Positions 1-5,342 of a stretch of 5,342 nucleotides of DNA are shown here, one piece after another. Below the pieces are notes generated by a model. That model saw nothing but the letters and a program-made list of their open reading frames with translations, did not search any database and was not told where the DNA came from. The DNA comes from Chloroflexota bacterium (GTDB lineage Bacteria > Chloroflexota > Anaerolineae > Promineifilales > Promineifilaceae): the NCBI GenBank assembly GCA_030599405.1, contig JAUVOB010000139.1, forward strand, positions 1 through 5,342. Reading direction: 5' to 3'. Position 1 is the stretch's first letter. Each line of letters opens with the position of its first letter. The translations under genes and the position numbers were made by a program.

Positions 1-828
1 GGGCAAGTGGATGAGCTCGAATCAATCATAAACCAGACCGCCGTCCAACTTATATCATCACAGACCTGCGGCGGGATCCCTGGCGATCAAATACCGAACA
101 ATACTTATGGTTACGGTCGAATAGATGCCCTATCTGCAGTGATGGGCAATTTCGCATCGCTTTCATTGACAAAAAGCATATTACCAGCGACTCATCTGAA
201 ACCTGGTGATTTTATCACCTACACAATCGCTATAACAAACAGCGGGAATGTGACAGCTTCAACGACTATCACCGATACCTTCGACTCAGAACTGATAAAT
301 CCAGTGTGCAACGGCGTTCCAGGAAATCTGGCAGACCAGCAGGATATCGGCGCAGCTTCATCGATGGTTTACCATTGCATCTCACATGTGAATCCCGCGC
401 TCTCTATTGAAATTGATAAAGTGGTTGATAATCCAGCGCCAATAGTTGGTACGGCGGTTACCTATACGATTACTGTAACAAATCCCAACTTGTCAGCGGC
501 AATAGAGAATGTGATTGTCACCGATCTAGATGTCGGCACATGCACGCCCGAGCTTGCAACTCCAATTCAGCTCGATCCATTGGCTAGCCAGGTATACATC
601 TGTCCAAATGTTGTGCCTATTGGCGATGTAACAAATACAGCCGAGGTCACCGGCGAAGTACCAATCGATAATATCGCCATAGCATCAGCGCCTGAAGATG
701 AAAACAGTCCAGTATCGAGCAATACGGTTCACAGTCCAGCGCAACTCTTCGCAAGTGACTCTGCTTCATTGACTGTATTCTGGCCAGAGGAATACTGGAA
801 CTGGATCCCCATCCTATTTGGGGAATAA
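1..828 (+). CDS. C-terminal part of a secreted S8 (subtilisin-like) peptidase with two DUF11-type repeats; 5' end outside the window
   Basis: The frame is open from base 1, so the gene begins upstream; the GTG at 7 is almost certainly an internal Val. Numbering from that GTG, residues 1-45 (SIINQTAVQL, then YGYGRIDALSAV at 34-45) match the end of a subtilase domain, where the last helix follows a Tyr-Gly-x-Gly-x-x-Asp-Ala motif. The catalytic Asp, His and Ser would lie upstream and cannot be seen. Two beta-sandwich repeats of DUF11 type follow, about residues 50-124 and 131-214. Each has a 'TYTI.(I/V)TN' strand (71-78, 152-159), an 'I(T)D' or 'VTD' strand, and a Cys pair (101/124 and 179/199). 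The protein ends in a Ser/Ala-rich linker and the aromatic tail YWNWIPILFGE, which recalls short hydrophobic C-termini of secreted Chloroflexota proteins. The likely role is an extracellular or surface-anchored protease. Family assignment is good; substrate and anchoring are unknown. Confidence 0.82.
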   Translation, partial: GQVDELESIINQTAVQLISSQTCGGIPGDQIPNNTYGYGRIDALSAVMGNFASLSLTKSILPATHLKPGDFITYTIAITNSGNVTASTTITDTFDSELINPVCNGVPGNLADQQDIGAASSMVYHCISHVNPALSIEIDKVVDNPAPIVGTAVTYTITVTNPNLSAAIENVIVTDLDVGTCTPELATPIQLDPLASQVYICPNVVPIGDVTNTAEVTGEVPIDNIAIASAPEDENSPVSSNTVHSPAQLFASDSASLTVFWPEEYWNWIPILFGE

Positions 829-1019
829 AGCAAAGCATCTTGGACTGTATGGTGCGGATTAGCGGTTCTTGCATTCAACACTGGTCATCCAGAAAGTTTC
901 GGAATTGGTTTTGATGAGCCAGAAAGACAGCCCATGATGATCAGCTGTAGACCCTTGACCATCTATTAATTTCTAAGTACCTCATCTCTATCAATGGCCT
1001 GTCTGTCCAGGTATCAATC

Positions 1020-1799
1020 ATGAAATGTGTCATTCTTGCCGGTGGACGAATAACTGAAAGCGACCCACTATTCCAGTATACAGGTGGCAAACCTAAGGCT
1101 TTGATCAAGCTCGGTGATAAGACACTTCTCGAGTGGGTTATCAAGGCGATGCGGGAATCGAGCTGGGTAGATGAGATCGCCGTAGTCGGTGTCGAACGCC
1201 CAAATAGCATTAAGGCTGATTTCCCCGTCCATTTCCTTCCTGACCACGGTAGCCTCGTCTCGAATGGATTTGCGGGAATAGCGTGGGCACGCCAGCGGAA
1301 CCCCGAAGCATCGTCAATACTGTTCTGCAACGCCGATATACCGGCAATTACTGGAGCGTTGGTAGACGAGCATATCTCTGCCTGCCGTCCCTTTGACAAA
1401 GTGGCCTATTACGCCTTTGTAACGCGTCAGACGATGGACAAGCGTTTTCCCGGTGCTAGACGCACCTATACGCGCCTTGACGGAGGGGATGTTGCTAGTT
1501 GCGATCTGGTAATCATACGACCGGAGCTAGCAGACACTGATCGCCGCTTGTGGGATTCTCTAGAAAACGTGCGAAAGCATCCATGGAAAGTGGCCCGGAT
1601 CGTGGGAGCTCGCACACTTGTCACTCTGATGCTCGGACAACTGACTATTTCAGATATCGAGAGCACAGCGGAGCGAATTCTCGGTAAATCTGTGAAAGTG
1701 ATAATAAGTGACCGGGCAGAGCTCGCGATGGATATCGACAAGCCGGCCCACTTAGAGCTGATGCGTGCTGAGTTCGAGTATCCAACTGGCACTACCTAG
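1020..1799 (+). CDS. NTP-transferase-fold nucleotidyltransferase (MobA/sugar-nucleotidyltransferase-like)
   Basis: This 259-residue protein begins with the Rossmann-like strand and loop MKCVILAGGR, which supports the ATG at 1020. Only a weak AGG (1009-1011) precedes it. The GG loop leads to GGKPKALIKLGDKTLLEWV (22-40), where Lys24/Lys26 fit the conserved Lys of the P-K-(A/P)-L motif. CNADIPAIT (103-111) carries the Asp106 expected to bind the catalytic metal. DIDKPAHLELM (238-248) fits the second acidic motif near the C-terminus. Family members transfer a nucleotidyl group from an NTP to a phosphate-bearing acceptor such as molybdopterin, a sugar phosphate or a polyol phosphate. The acceptor cannot be read here. 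The GG-to-Lys spacing resembles sugar-nucleotide enzymes more than MobA, but the usual GTR triplet after GG is absent. No molybdenum-cofactor or sugar-pathway gene is next to it. The fold is well supported; the reaction is not. Confidence 0.8.
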   Translation: MKCVILAGGRITESDPLFQYTGGKPKALIKLGDKTLLEWVIKAMRESSWVDEIAVVGVERPNSIKADFPVHFLPDHGSLVSNGFAGIAWARQRNPEASSILFCNADIPAITGALVDEHISACRPFDKVAYYAFVTRQTMDKRFPGARRTYTRLDGGDVASCDLVIIRPELADTDRRLWDSLENVRKHPWKVARIVGARTLVTLMLGQLTISDIESTAERILGKSVKVIISDRAELAMDIDKPAHLELMRAEFEYPTGTT

Positions 1800-1825
1800 A
1801 ACACGTATATACTGTATGCTATACT
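1797..1825 (+). promoter_or_regulatory. Candidate extended -10 promoter for the tRNA-editing gene
   Basis: TGCTATACT at 1817-1825 matches the extended -10 pattern TGnTATAAT at all but one base (hexamer TATACT, 1820-1825). The -35 position 17 bases upstream (TAGAAC, 1797-1802) matches poorly, as is common with extended -10 promoters. A second TATACT lies at 1808-1813. The start of transcription would fall near 1832, giving a leader of about 108 bases before the ATG at 1940. The call rests on motif match only. Confidence 0.38.
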
Positions 1826-1831
1826 TCGCTC

Positions 1832-1845
1832 GAGGACCTCAGGTC
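1832..1845 (+). promoter_or_regulatory. Overlapping palindromes at the predicted transcription start (operator-like)
   Basis: Two perfect odd-centred palindromes overlap here: GAGGACCTC (1832-1840) and GACCTCAGGTC (1835-1845). They sit right at the start predicted from the extended -10 element at 1817-1825, where a repressor site or a small 5' hairpin would act. The arms are short (4 and 5 bp), so chance is possible. Confidence 0.28.
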
Positions 1846-1939
1846 AATTCGAAGCCGGTTGTGGAGCCGTCTTCAATAGTGGTTACAGATAAATATCTCG
1901 CAGTCTCGATTCGTTTAGTTACCAGAGCATTCAATTCTG

Positions 1940-3139
1940 ATGACCCTTCGCTATTACTACGATGATGCGTACAGAATGTCCTTTCAGGCTGATGTGCTTG
2001 AGAGGGCCGAGCATGATGACCAACCGGCGCTCGTACTCGATGGTACATACTTCTATCCGACCTCAGGTGGACAACCTTTCGATTTGGGCTCAATTAATGG
2101 TTCGAATGTGGTGAACGTACTGGTCCGTCCTGGTGATGGAGCCATTCTTCATGTTTTGAACAAACCCATAGCAGCAAAGAGGATATCGGCAGAGATCGAT
2201 TGGAGTCGGCGGTTTGATCATATGCAACAGCACAGTGGTCAACATATCCTCTCCCAAGCCTTCTTGAGGGCTTTGGGAGCTGGAACAGTCAGCTTTCACT
2301 TAGGTGCAGATACCTCTACCATTGATCTCGATCTGACCCAGATGGATGAGGAAGGCGCCAGCTCTGTTGAACGGCTGGCGAATCAAATCGTATGGGAGAA
2401 TCGCGCCATCGAAAATCGAACCGTTACGCGCCAGGAGGCGATGGAAATTCCCATGCGCAAGAAGCCTCCCTTTGAGGGTGACAGTTTGCGGTTGGTAATG
2501 ATTGCCGACTTTGATGTATCCGCTTGCGGCGGGACTCACGTTGCTAGAACTGGCGAAGTTGGATTGATCAAGATAATAGGATGGGAACGTCGCCGCAACC
2601 AGATCCGAGCAGAATTTGTTTGCGGGAGCCGAGCCTTATTGGATTATCGAGTAAAGAACCAAGTTGTACGAAATTTAAGCGCTGTATTCACCACGGGTTA
2701 TTGGGAGCTCGAAAGCTCGGTTGAGCGCCAGATTGACGAGACGTCAGAGCTTCGTCGCCAACTTCGGAGATGTCGAAAGACACTGATAGATTACCAGGTT
2801 GCCGATATACTAAACGAAGCAGAGGGTATCGAACACGACCGTCCGATAGTCAAGGTATTTACTGATGTTACAACAAAAGAGCTGCGGATTATTGCCAATC
2901 AGCTTATCGCAGAGAAACAGATAGTGTCACTTCTGGCATCCGTAGGAGACAAGACTTCTCTGGTGTTTGCTAGAAATGAGGATTCTTGGGGCGACATGAA
3001 CGCGCTGATAAAAGACGCCTTTATCTTGCTAGGCTCAGGTTCGGGCGGCGGTTCACCAACCTTCGCCCAGGGTAGCTGTGATGTAAAAGAAATCAGCAAA
3101 GTAAATGACGCCCTCAACACTCTCAGGTTGCAACTATGA
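1940..3139 (+). CDS. Stand-alone alanyl-tRNA editing protein with C-terminal DHHA1 domain (AlaX long type)
   Basis: This 399-residue protein resembles the editing half of alanyl-tRNA synthetase without the aminoacylation domain. Such proteins hydrolyse Ser or Gly wrongly attached to tRNA-Ala, in the cytoplasm. Residues 1-60 form the small beta-barrel, with the conserved FYPTSGGQPFD (38-48). The zinc site is complete: His94 and His98 in HMQQH, then Cys196 and His200 in CGGTH. A charged helical, probably coiled-coil stretch spans about 255-290. The DHHA1 domain ends the protein, with GGGSPTFAQGS (369-379) matching the Gly-rich loop of AlaRS. The ATG at 1940 is preferred over the internal ATG at 1976 because MTLRYYYDDAYRMSFQADV fits the usual N-terminus of the family. 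No convincing ribosome site precedes it (only AGAG at 1924-1927). All expected motifs are present, so it should be active. Confidence 0.92.
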   Translation: MTLRYYYDDAYRMSFQADVLERAEHDDQPALVLDGTYFYPTSGGQPFDLGSINGSNVVNVLVRPGDGAILHVLNKPIAAKRISAEIDWSRRFDHMQQHSGQHILSQAFLRALGAGTVSFHLGADTSTIDLDLTQMDEEGASSVERLANQIVWENRAIENRTVTRQEAMEIPMRKKPPFEGDSLRLVMIADFDVSACGGTHVARTGEVGLIKIIGWERRRNQIRAEFVCGSRALLDYRVKNQVVRNLSAVFTTGYWELESSVERQIDETSELRRQLRRCRKTLIDYQVADILNEAEGIEHDRPIVKVFTDVTTKELRIIANQLIAEKQIVSLLASVGDKTSLVFARNEDSWGDMNALIKDAFILLGSGSGGGSPTFAQGSCDVKEISKVNDALNTLRLQL

Positions 3140-3145
3140 TTGGAA

Positions 3146-3173
3146 AAGTTGCGGGGTATTTATCTCGCAACTT
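3146..3173 (+). terminator. 12-bp hairpin after the tRNA-editing gene (terminator-like, no U-tract)
   Basis: Bases 3146-3157 pair with 3162-3173 in an uninterrupted 12-bp stem with two G-U pairs and an AUUU loop, starting 6 bases after the TGA at 3137-3139. The strongest core is AAGTTGCG with CGCAACTT. The bases after it (CGATCTCTGTT) are only moderately U-rich, so an intrinsic terminator of the classic kind is not certain. It could instead protect the 3' end, or take part in the alternative pairing described in the findings. Confidence 0.5.
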
Positions 3174-3196
3174 CGATCTCTGTTAATCAGATCATA

Positions 3197-3208
3197 AGTC
3201 TTTAGACT
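3197..3208. promoter_or_regulatory. Perfect short palindrome upstream of the MBL-fold gene
   Basis: AGTCTTTAGACT is a perfect 12-bp inverted repeat 38 bases ahead of the ATG at 3247. It could be an operator half-site pair; a two-base loop makes an RNA hairpin unlikely. I could not pair it with a good -35/-10 set: TTAATA at 3228-3233 lacks a -35 at the right distance. The call is tentative. Confidence 0.22.
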
Positions 3209-3236
3209 CAAATGCCGCGCTAAGGGATTAATACAC

Positions 3237-3243
3237 GAAGAGG
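3237..3243 (+). promoter_or_regulatory. Ribosome binding site of the MBL-fold gene
   Basis: GAAGAGG lies 3 bases ahead of the ATG at 3247. The match to the anti-Shine-Dalgarno sequence is fair and the spacing is shorter than usual, but it supports this start. Confidence 0.45.
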
Positions 3244-3246
3244 CCG

Positions 3247-4122
3247 ATGAAAGAGATAGTTAAGGGGATATTCGTTGAAACTGAATTCGATGGAGTGAAC
3301 GTCGGGGCAATCCAGGTAGAAGATGAGTTATTCTGCATAGATAGCCCATCCTTTCCTCGGGATGCTAGACGTTGGACAACCTTTCTGGGTAGTATTCACT
3401 CAAAACCGGCTCGATTTCTTATCCTGACCGATTGCAACGGAGACAGGGTGCTTAATGTCCGCTGGCTTAATGCACCTCTGATCATGCATCAACATGCGGC
3501 CGAGCAGCTTGGCGAGCTCAAAAGACGTTATCCTCAGGAGTGGCTAAAAAGCTTGAGCGTGCGAAATCCGGCCGCTGGAAAGGAGCTAAGTAGTAGCCCG
3601 GTCGAACGTGTATCTTTGAGTTTCAGCAAGGAGATGAAAATCATTGGCGATGGCATGACGATAGTACTGCGACACGAACCCGGACCGACCTCTGCATCAT
3701 CCTGGATACTCATTCCTGAACGTAAGATACTCTTTGCTGGGGATTCTATTGTAGTCGGCACACATCCACTAATAGCCAATATGCACAGCGGGCAATGGAT
3801 CGACAGCCTACACAGATTAACAGCGCTTGGCGATGCGATCGATGTAATAGTCCCAGGCCGGGGTCCGCTGTGCGACGCTCGCTCGGCGACACCGATTCTG
3901 GAATACTTGCTGCAGATTCGCAGTACAGTTCAGGAACATTTAGATGCGGGTAAGTTGCAAGAGTCGCTTTCGGATTATGCGGACGACTTGGTAGACTATT
4001 TCCCTGTCGGGTCATTGCCAATTGATTGGATAAAGGGTCAGATTGTTCGTGGGCTTGAGCGTGTTTACCAAGAGCTTATTGTCGAGGATTACATGGAATC
4101 GACAGTTTTTGAGCAGGCGTGA
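3247..4122 (+). CDS. Metallo-beta-lactamase-fold protein lacking the metal-binding histidines (probable pseudoenzyme)
   Basis: At 291 residues, the sequence follows the MBL hydrolase layout. Strand pairs appear at 5-34 (GIFVET, NVGAIQVEDELFCIDSP), then a 'FLILTD' strand (57-62). Loop GPTSASSWILIPERKILFAGDS (146-167) and VPGRGPLCD (202-210) follow, and a helical C-terminus ends the protein. The usual THxHxDH motif reads TDCNGDR (61-67), so the three His are Asp62, Asn64 and Arg67, with Asp66 kept. The later GHT is GPT (Pro147), GD is kept (Asp166), and the final GHG is GRG (Arg205). All five His ligands are therefore replaced while both Asp remain, and the frame is undamaged for the full length. 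Hydrolase activity is unlikely by family knowledge; a binding or regulatory role, or another metal site, is inference. His81, His83, His143, His173 and His180 remain elsewhere. It follows the tRNA-editing gene by 107 bases. Confidence 0.82.
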   Translation: MKEIVKGIFVETEFDGVNVGAIQVEDELFCIDSPSFPRDARRWTTFLGSIHSKPARFLILTDCNGDRVLNVRWLNAPLIMHQHAAEQLGELKRRYPQEWLKSLSVRNPAAGKELSSSPVERVSLSFSKEMKIIGDGMTIVLRHEPGPTSASSWILIPERKILFAGDSIVVGTHPLIANMHSGQWIDSLHRLTALGDAIDVIVPGRGPLCDARSATPILEYLLQIRSTVQEHLDAGKLQESLSDYADDLVDYFPVGSLPIDWIKGQIVRGLERVYQELIVEDYMESTVFEQA

Positions 4123-4128
4123 TATTAT
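4099..4128 (+). promoter_or_regulatory. Sigma-70-type promoter for the Crp/Fnr gene
   Basis: TCGACA (4099-4104) and TATTAT (4123-4128) each match the -35 and -10 consensus at five of six bases and are 18 bases apart. The -35 lies inside the last codons of the MBL-fold gene. Transcription would begin near 4135, leaving about 40 bases of leader before the ATG at 4176. It suggests the regulator is transcribed independently. A 9-base palindrome TTGAATCAA (4154-4162) lies in the leader and could be an operator; this is weaker. Confidence 0.5.
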
Positions 4129-4160
4129 TTATCGTGTGGTTCTGTCTAAGATGTTGAATC

Positions 4161-4167
4161 AAGGGAG
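4161..4167 (+). promoter_or_regulatory. Ribosome binding site that decides the start of the Crp/Fnr gene
   Basis: AAGGGAG is a good Shine-Dalgarno sequence. It ends 8 bases before the ATG at 4176, the normal distance, but only 2 bases before the in-frame GTG at 4170. It therefore favours the ATG. Confidence 0.7.
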
Positions 4168-4175
4168 TTGTGGTT

Positions 4176-4883
4176 ATGGTTAATCTATCAAACTCGGCCG
4201 CTGAAAACCTAAAGATCGTTCCCTTTTTCACCCACCTCAGTCAAACCGAAACAAGTAACCTCGCTAATCGATTGGTGGAGAGGCGGTTCAATTCGGGTCA
4301 GATTATCTTCCACATGGGAGATCCGGCGGGTTTACTTTACATAATCACAAGCGGTAAAGTGAAAATCGCCTACGCCTCGAGTGATGGACAGGAAGCAGTC
4401 TTGGCGATCCTGGGCGCAGGAGACTTCTTCGGGGAACTGGCTTTGTTAGACGACTCACCTAGATCCGCATCGGCCGAATCTCTTGAGTCGACCCAGATGC
4501 TCACCTTACACCGTGATGAATTTCTGGGCTTCATCGACAACAACCCAGCATTCTCCCGCCAGGTGCTCAACGTATTAGCCCGTCGAATCCGTCACCTCAA
4601 CAATCAGATCAGCGACATCTTCTTCCTAGATCTGCCGGCACGTCTCGCACGAACATTGCTCCATCTCGCCGATCAGCACGGCAAACCGACCGAAGAAGGT
4701 ACTGTAATTGACATCTCGCTTACCCAGACCGACCTGGCTGAGATGACTGGCGCCACGCGGGTAAGCATCAACAAAGCACTCGGAAGGTTCCGCCGTGAAA
4801 ATTGGGTCAATGTTGAAGGACGTACAGTCACGGTTCTCGACCCGGATGCTTTGGAAAACCTCATTCATATATCGGGCGGTTAG
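4176..4883 (+). CDS. Crp/Fnr-family transcriptional regulator
   Basis: The 235-residue length is normal for the family. A cyclic-nucleotide-binding beta-roll covers about residues 15-115. Its phosphate-binding cassette FFGELALLDDSPRSASAE (84-101) keeps Glu87, Arg96 and Ser97, the positions that hold cAMP in E. coli CRP. The dimer helix (about 125-150) has Leu141-Asn142 where CRP has Thr127-Ser128, so adenine recognition may differ or be absent. A C-terminal winged helix-turn-helix (about 180-225) has its recognition helix at 193-205 (ATRVSINKALGRF). Arg195 matches CRP Arg180, but CRP Glu181 is Val196 and Arg185 is Lys200. There is no N-terminal Cys cluster, so it is not an oxygen-sensing FNR with an iron-sulfur centre. 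I chose the ATG at 4176 over the GTG at 4170 on ribosome-site spacing. Effector and targets are not readable. Confidence 0.92.
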   Translation: MVNLSNSAAENLKIVPFFTHLSQTETSNLANRLVERRFNSGQIIFHMGDPAGLLYIITSGKVKIAYASSDGQEAVLAILGAGDFFGELALLDDSPRSASAESLESTQMLTLHRDEFLGFIDNNPAFSRQVLNVLARRIRHLNNQISDIFFLDLPARLARTLLHLADQHGKPTEEGTVIDISLTQTDLAEMTGATRVSINKALGRFRRENWVNVEGRTVTVLDPDALENLIHISGG

Positions 4884-4896
4884 GCTGAAGCTCGCC

Positions 4897-4934
4897 CCAA
4901 TCAACGATGCCGATTGGCAGCAGAGAACACTGCT
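4897..4934 (+). terminator. Two small hairpins after the Crp/Fnr gene (weak terminator candidate)
   Basis: CCAATC (4897-4902) pairs with GATTGG (4912-4917), and AGCAG (4919-4923) pairs with CTGCT (4930-4934). They stand back to back 13 bases after the stop codon. Stems are only 6 and 5 bp and no U-tract follows, so intrinsic termination is doubtful. Confidence 0.25.
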
Positions 4935-4983
4935 AATTCGGGAAAATAATGGCCTAATAGCATCAAGAATCCTACCATAGCAA

Positions 4984-5342
4984 GTGGAAACCGATTTAAC
5001 GCTTCAGACAGCCATCGCTTCGTGTTACAGCCATGATGCGGCCGAGCGATGGCAGCAGTTGCTCATTGAAACGCCTCCCAACTGGGCCGTACTGGCTGAT
5101 TACGCTTCTGACTTAGGACTAGCCCCACTCCTATACGACACGATCAGGCGCTCCGACGAATCCCTCATACCGGTCGAAATCCTCTCTGACCTGAGAAAGC
5201 ACTACTACGATACGGCCGGACACAATCTACTGATTCTGCGGGAACTGGTCGCTGTACTGAGGTCATTCGATGCCGCAGGTATAGCTGTTGTTGTCCTAAA
5301 GGGGGCGGCATTGATACAGGATGTCTACGAGAGATTAGCCTA
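4984..5342 (+). CDS. N-terminal part of an NTP_transf_5-type 'uncharacterised nucleotidyltransferase'; 3' end outside the window
   Basis: An open frame runs from the GTG at 4984 to the window edge (119 full codons). An in-frame TAG at 4978-4980 lies just two codons upstream, so the GTG is the first possible start; no clear ribosome site precedes it. The translation has WQQLLIET (23-30), LGLAPLLYDTIRR (44-56), a helix with NLLILRELVAVLRSFDAAGI (81-100), and then VVVLKGAALIQDVY (102-115). This order, a hydrophobic strand running into Leu-Lys-Gly-x-x-Leu and then Tyr, is the hallmark of the NTP_transf_5 group (large nucleotidyltransferase-fold proteins often near polysaccharide or peptide-modification genes). 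The R-x-x-x-D-I-D metal site would come shortly past the edge and cannot be checked. Substrate is unknown. It starts 100 bases after the Crp/Fnr gene. Confidence 0.72.
   Translation, partial: METDLTLQTAIASCYSHDAAERWQQLLIETPPNWAVLADYASDLGLAPLLYDTIRRSDESLIPVEILSDLRKHYYDTAGHNLLILRELVAVLRSFDAAGIAVVVLKGAALIQDVYERLA

Noticed and set aside
806..824. TCCCC/GGGGA hairpin at the end of the peptidase gene
   Set aside because: The stem is only 5 bp, lies within the last codons, and has no U-tract, so I could not support it as a terminator. The rest of the 829-1019 gap shows only a similar 5-bp repeat (927-931 with 944-948).
955..983. Possible promoter TTGACC (955-960) ahead of the nucleotidyltransferase
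   Set aside because: The -35 match is good, but the base string 17 positions later (TACCTC) is a poor -10, and nearby TATTAA is at the wrong distance.
941..1399. 152-codon reverse-strand frame opposite the nucleotidyltransferase
   Set aside because: It lies almost wholly antisense to a gene with clear motifs, and its translation shows no domain; several shorter reverse frames elsewhere were dropped for the same reason.
1765..1965. 66-codon + strand frame bridging the nucleotidyltransferase and the tRNA-editing gene
   Set aside because: It overlaps the ends of both well-supported genes in another frame, has no ribosome site and no recognisable protein character.
1835..2068. GACCTCAGGT present both in the leader (1835-1844) and inside the tRNA-editing gene (2059-2068)
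   Set aside because: The second copy encodes the conserved T-S-G-G motif, and 10-base matches are expected by chance in a window of this length.
1101..2572. TTGATCAA palindromes resembling FNR half-sites (near 1101 and 2564)
   Set aside because: Both are inside coding regions, lack the four-base spacer of an FNR site, and are not near a promoter.
4795..4980. 61-codon + strand frame running past the Crp/Fnr stop codon
   Set aside because: It begins inside the winged-helix coding region in a different frame and has no ribosome site or family resemblance.
3494..5046. ATGCGGCCGAGC repeated at 3494-3505 and 5035-5046
   Set aside because: A 12-base match within about 5 kb is near chance expectation and both copies are in coding sequence.

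Overview
All of the gene content lies on the + strand: six genes, two of them cut by the window edges, separated by gaps of 53 to 191 bases. There is no mobile element, CRISPR array, tRNA or rRNA that I can see. The mid-GC base composition and gene families suggest a free-living environmental bacterium. I think of Chloroflexota (Anaerolineae-like) for three reasons: the secreted S8 peptidase with DUF11 repeats, the particular style of the nucleotidyltransferase at 1020, and the AlaX-DHHA1, MBL and Crp genes side by side. That assignment is recall of family resemblance and was not searched.

Layout: (1) bases 1-828 hold the C-terminal end of a secreted subtilisin-like (S8) peptidase, followed by two DUF11-type adhesion or stalk repeats and a short aromatic tail. 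(2) Bases 1020-1799 encode a small NTP-transferase-fold nucleotidyltransferase. (3) Bases 1940-3139 encode a stand-alone alanyl-tRNA editing protein (AlaX type with a DHHA1 domain) whose zinc site is intact. (4) Bases 3247-4122 encode a metallo-beta-lactamase-fold protein in which every canonical histidine ligand is replaced, so it is probably a pseudoenzyme. (5) Bases 4176-4883 encode a Crp/Fnr-family transcription factor with its own credible promoter. (6) From 4984 to the right edge lies the N-terminal part of an NTP_transf_5-type 'uncharacterised nucleotidyltransferase'.

How they relate: the four complete genes look like mostly housekeeping or regulatory functions transcribed in one direction, but the gaps and internal promoter and hairpin signals argue against one tight operon. 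An extended -10 element followed by a palindrome precedes the tRNA-editing gene. A strong 12-bp hairpin, with a competing alternative pairing, follows its stop codon. A near-consensus sigma-70 promoter overlaps the end of the MBL gene and would drive the Crp/Fnr gene.

I do not see a clear new defence or mobile system. The most unusual item is the MBL-fold protein without its metal-binding histidines. Second is the Crp/Fnr regulator, whose recognition-helix and ligand-contact residues differ from both CRP and FNR.
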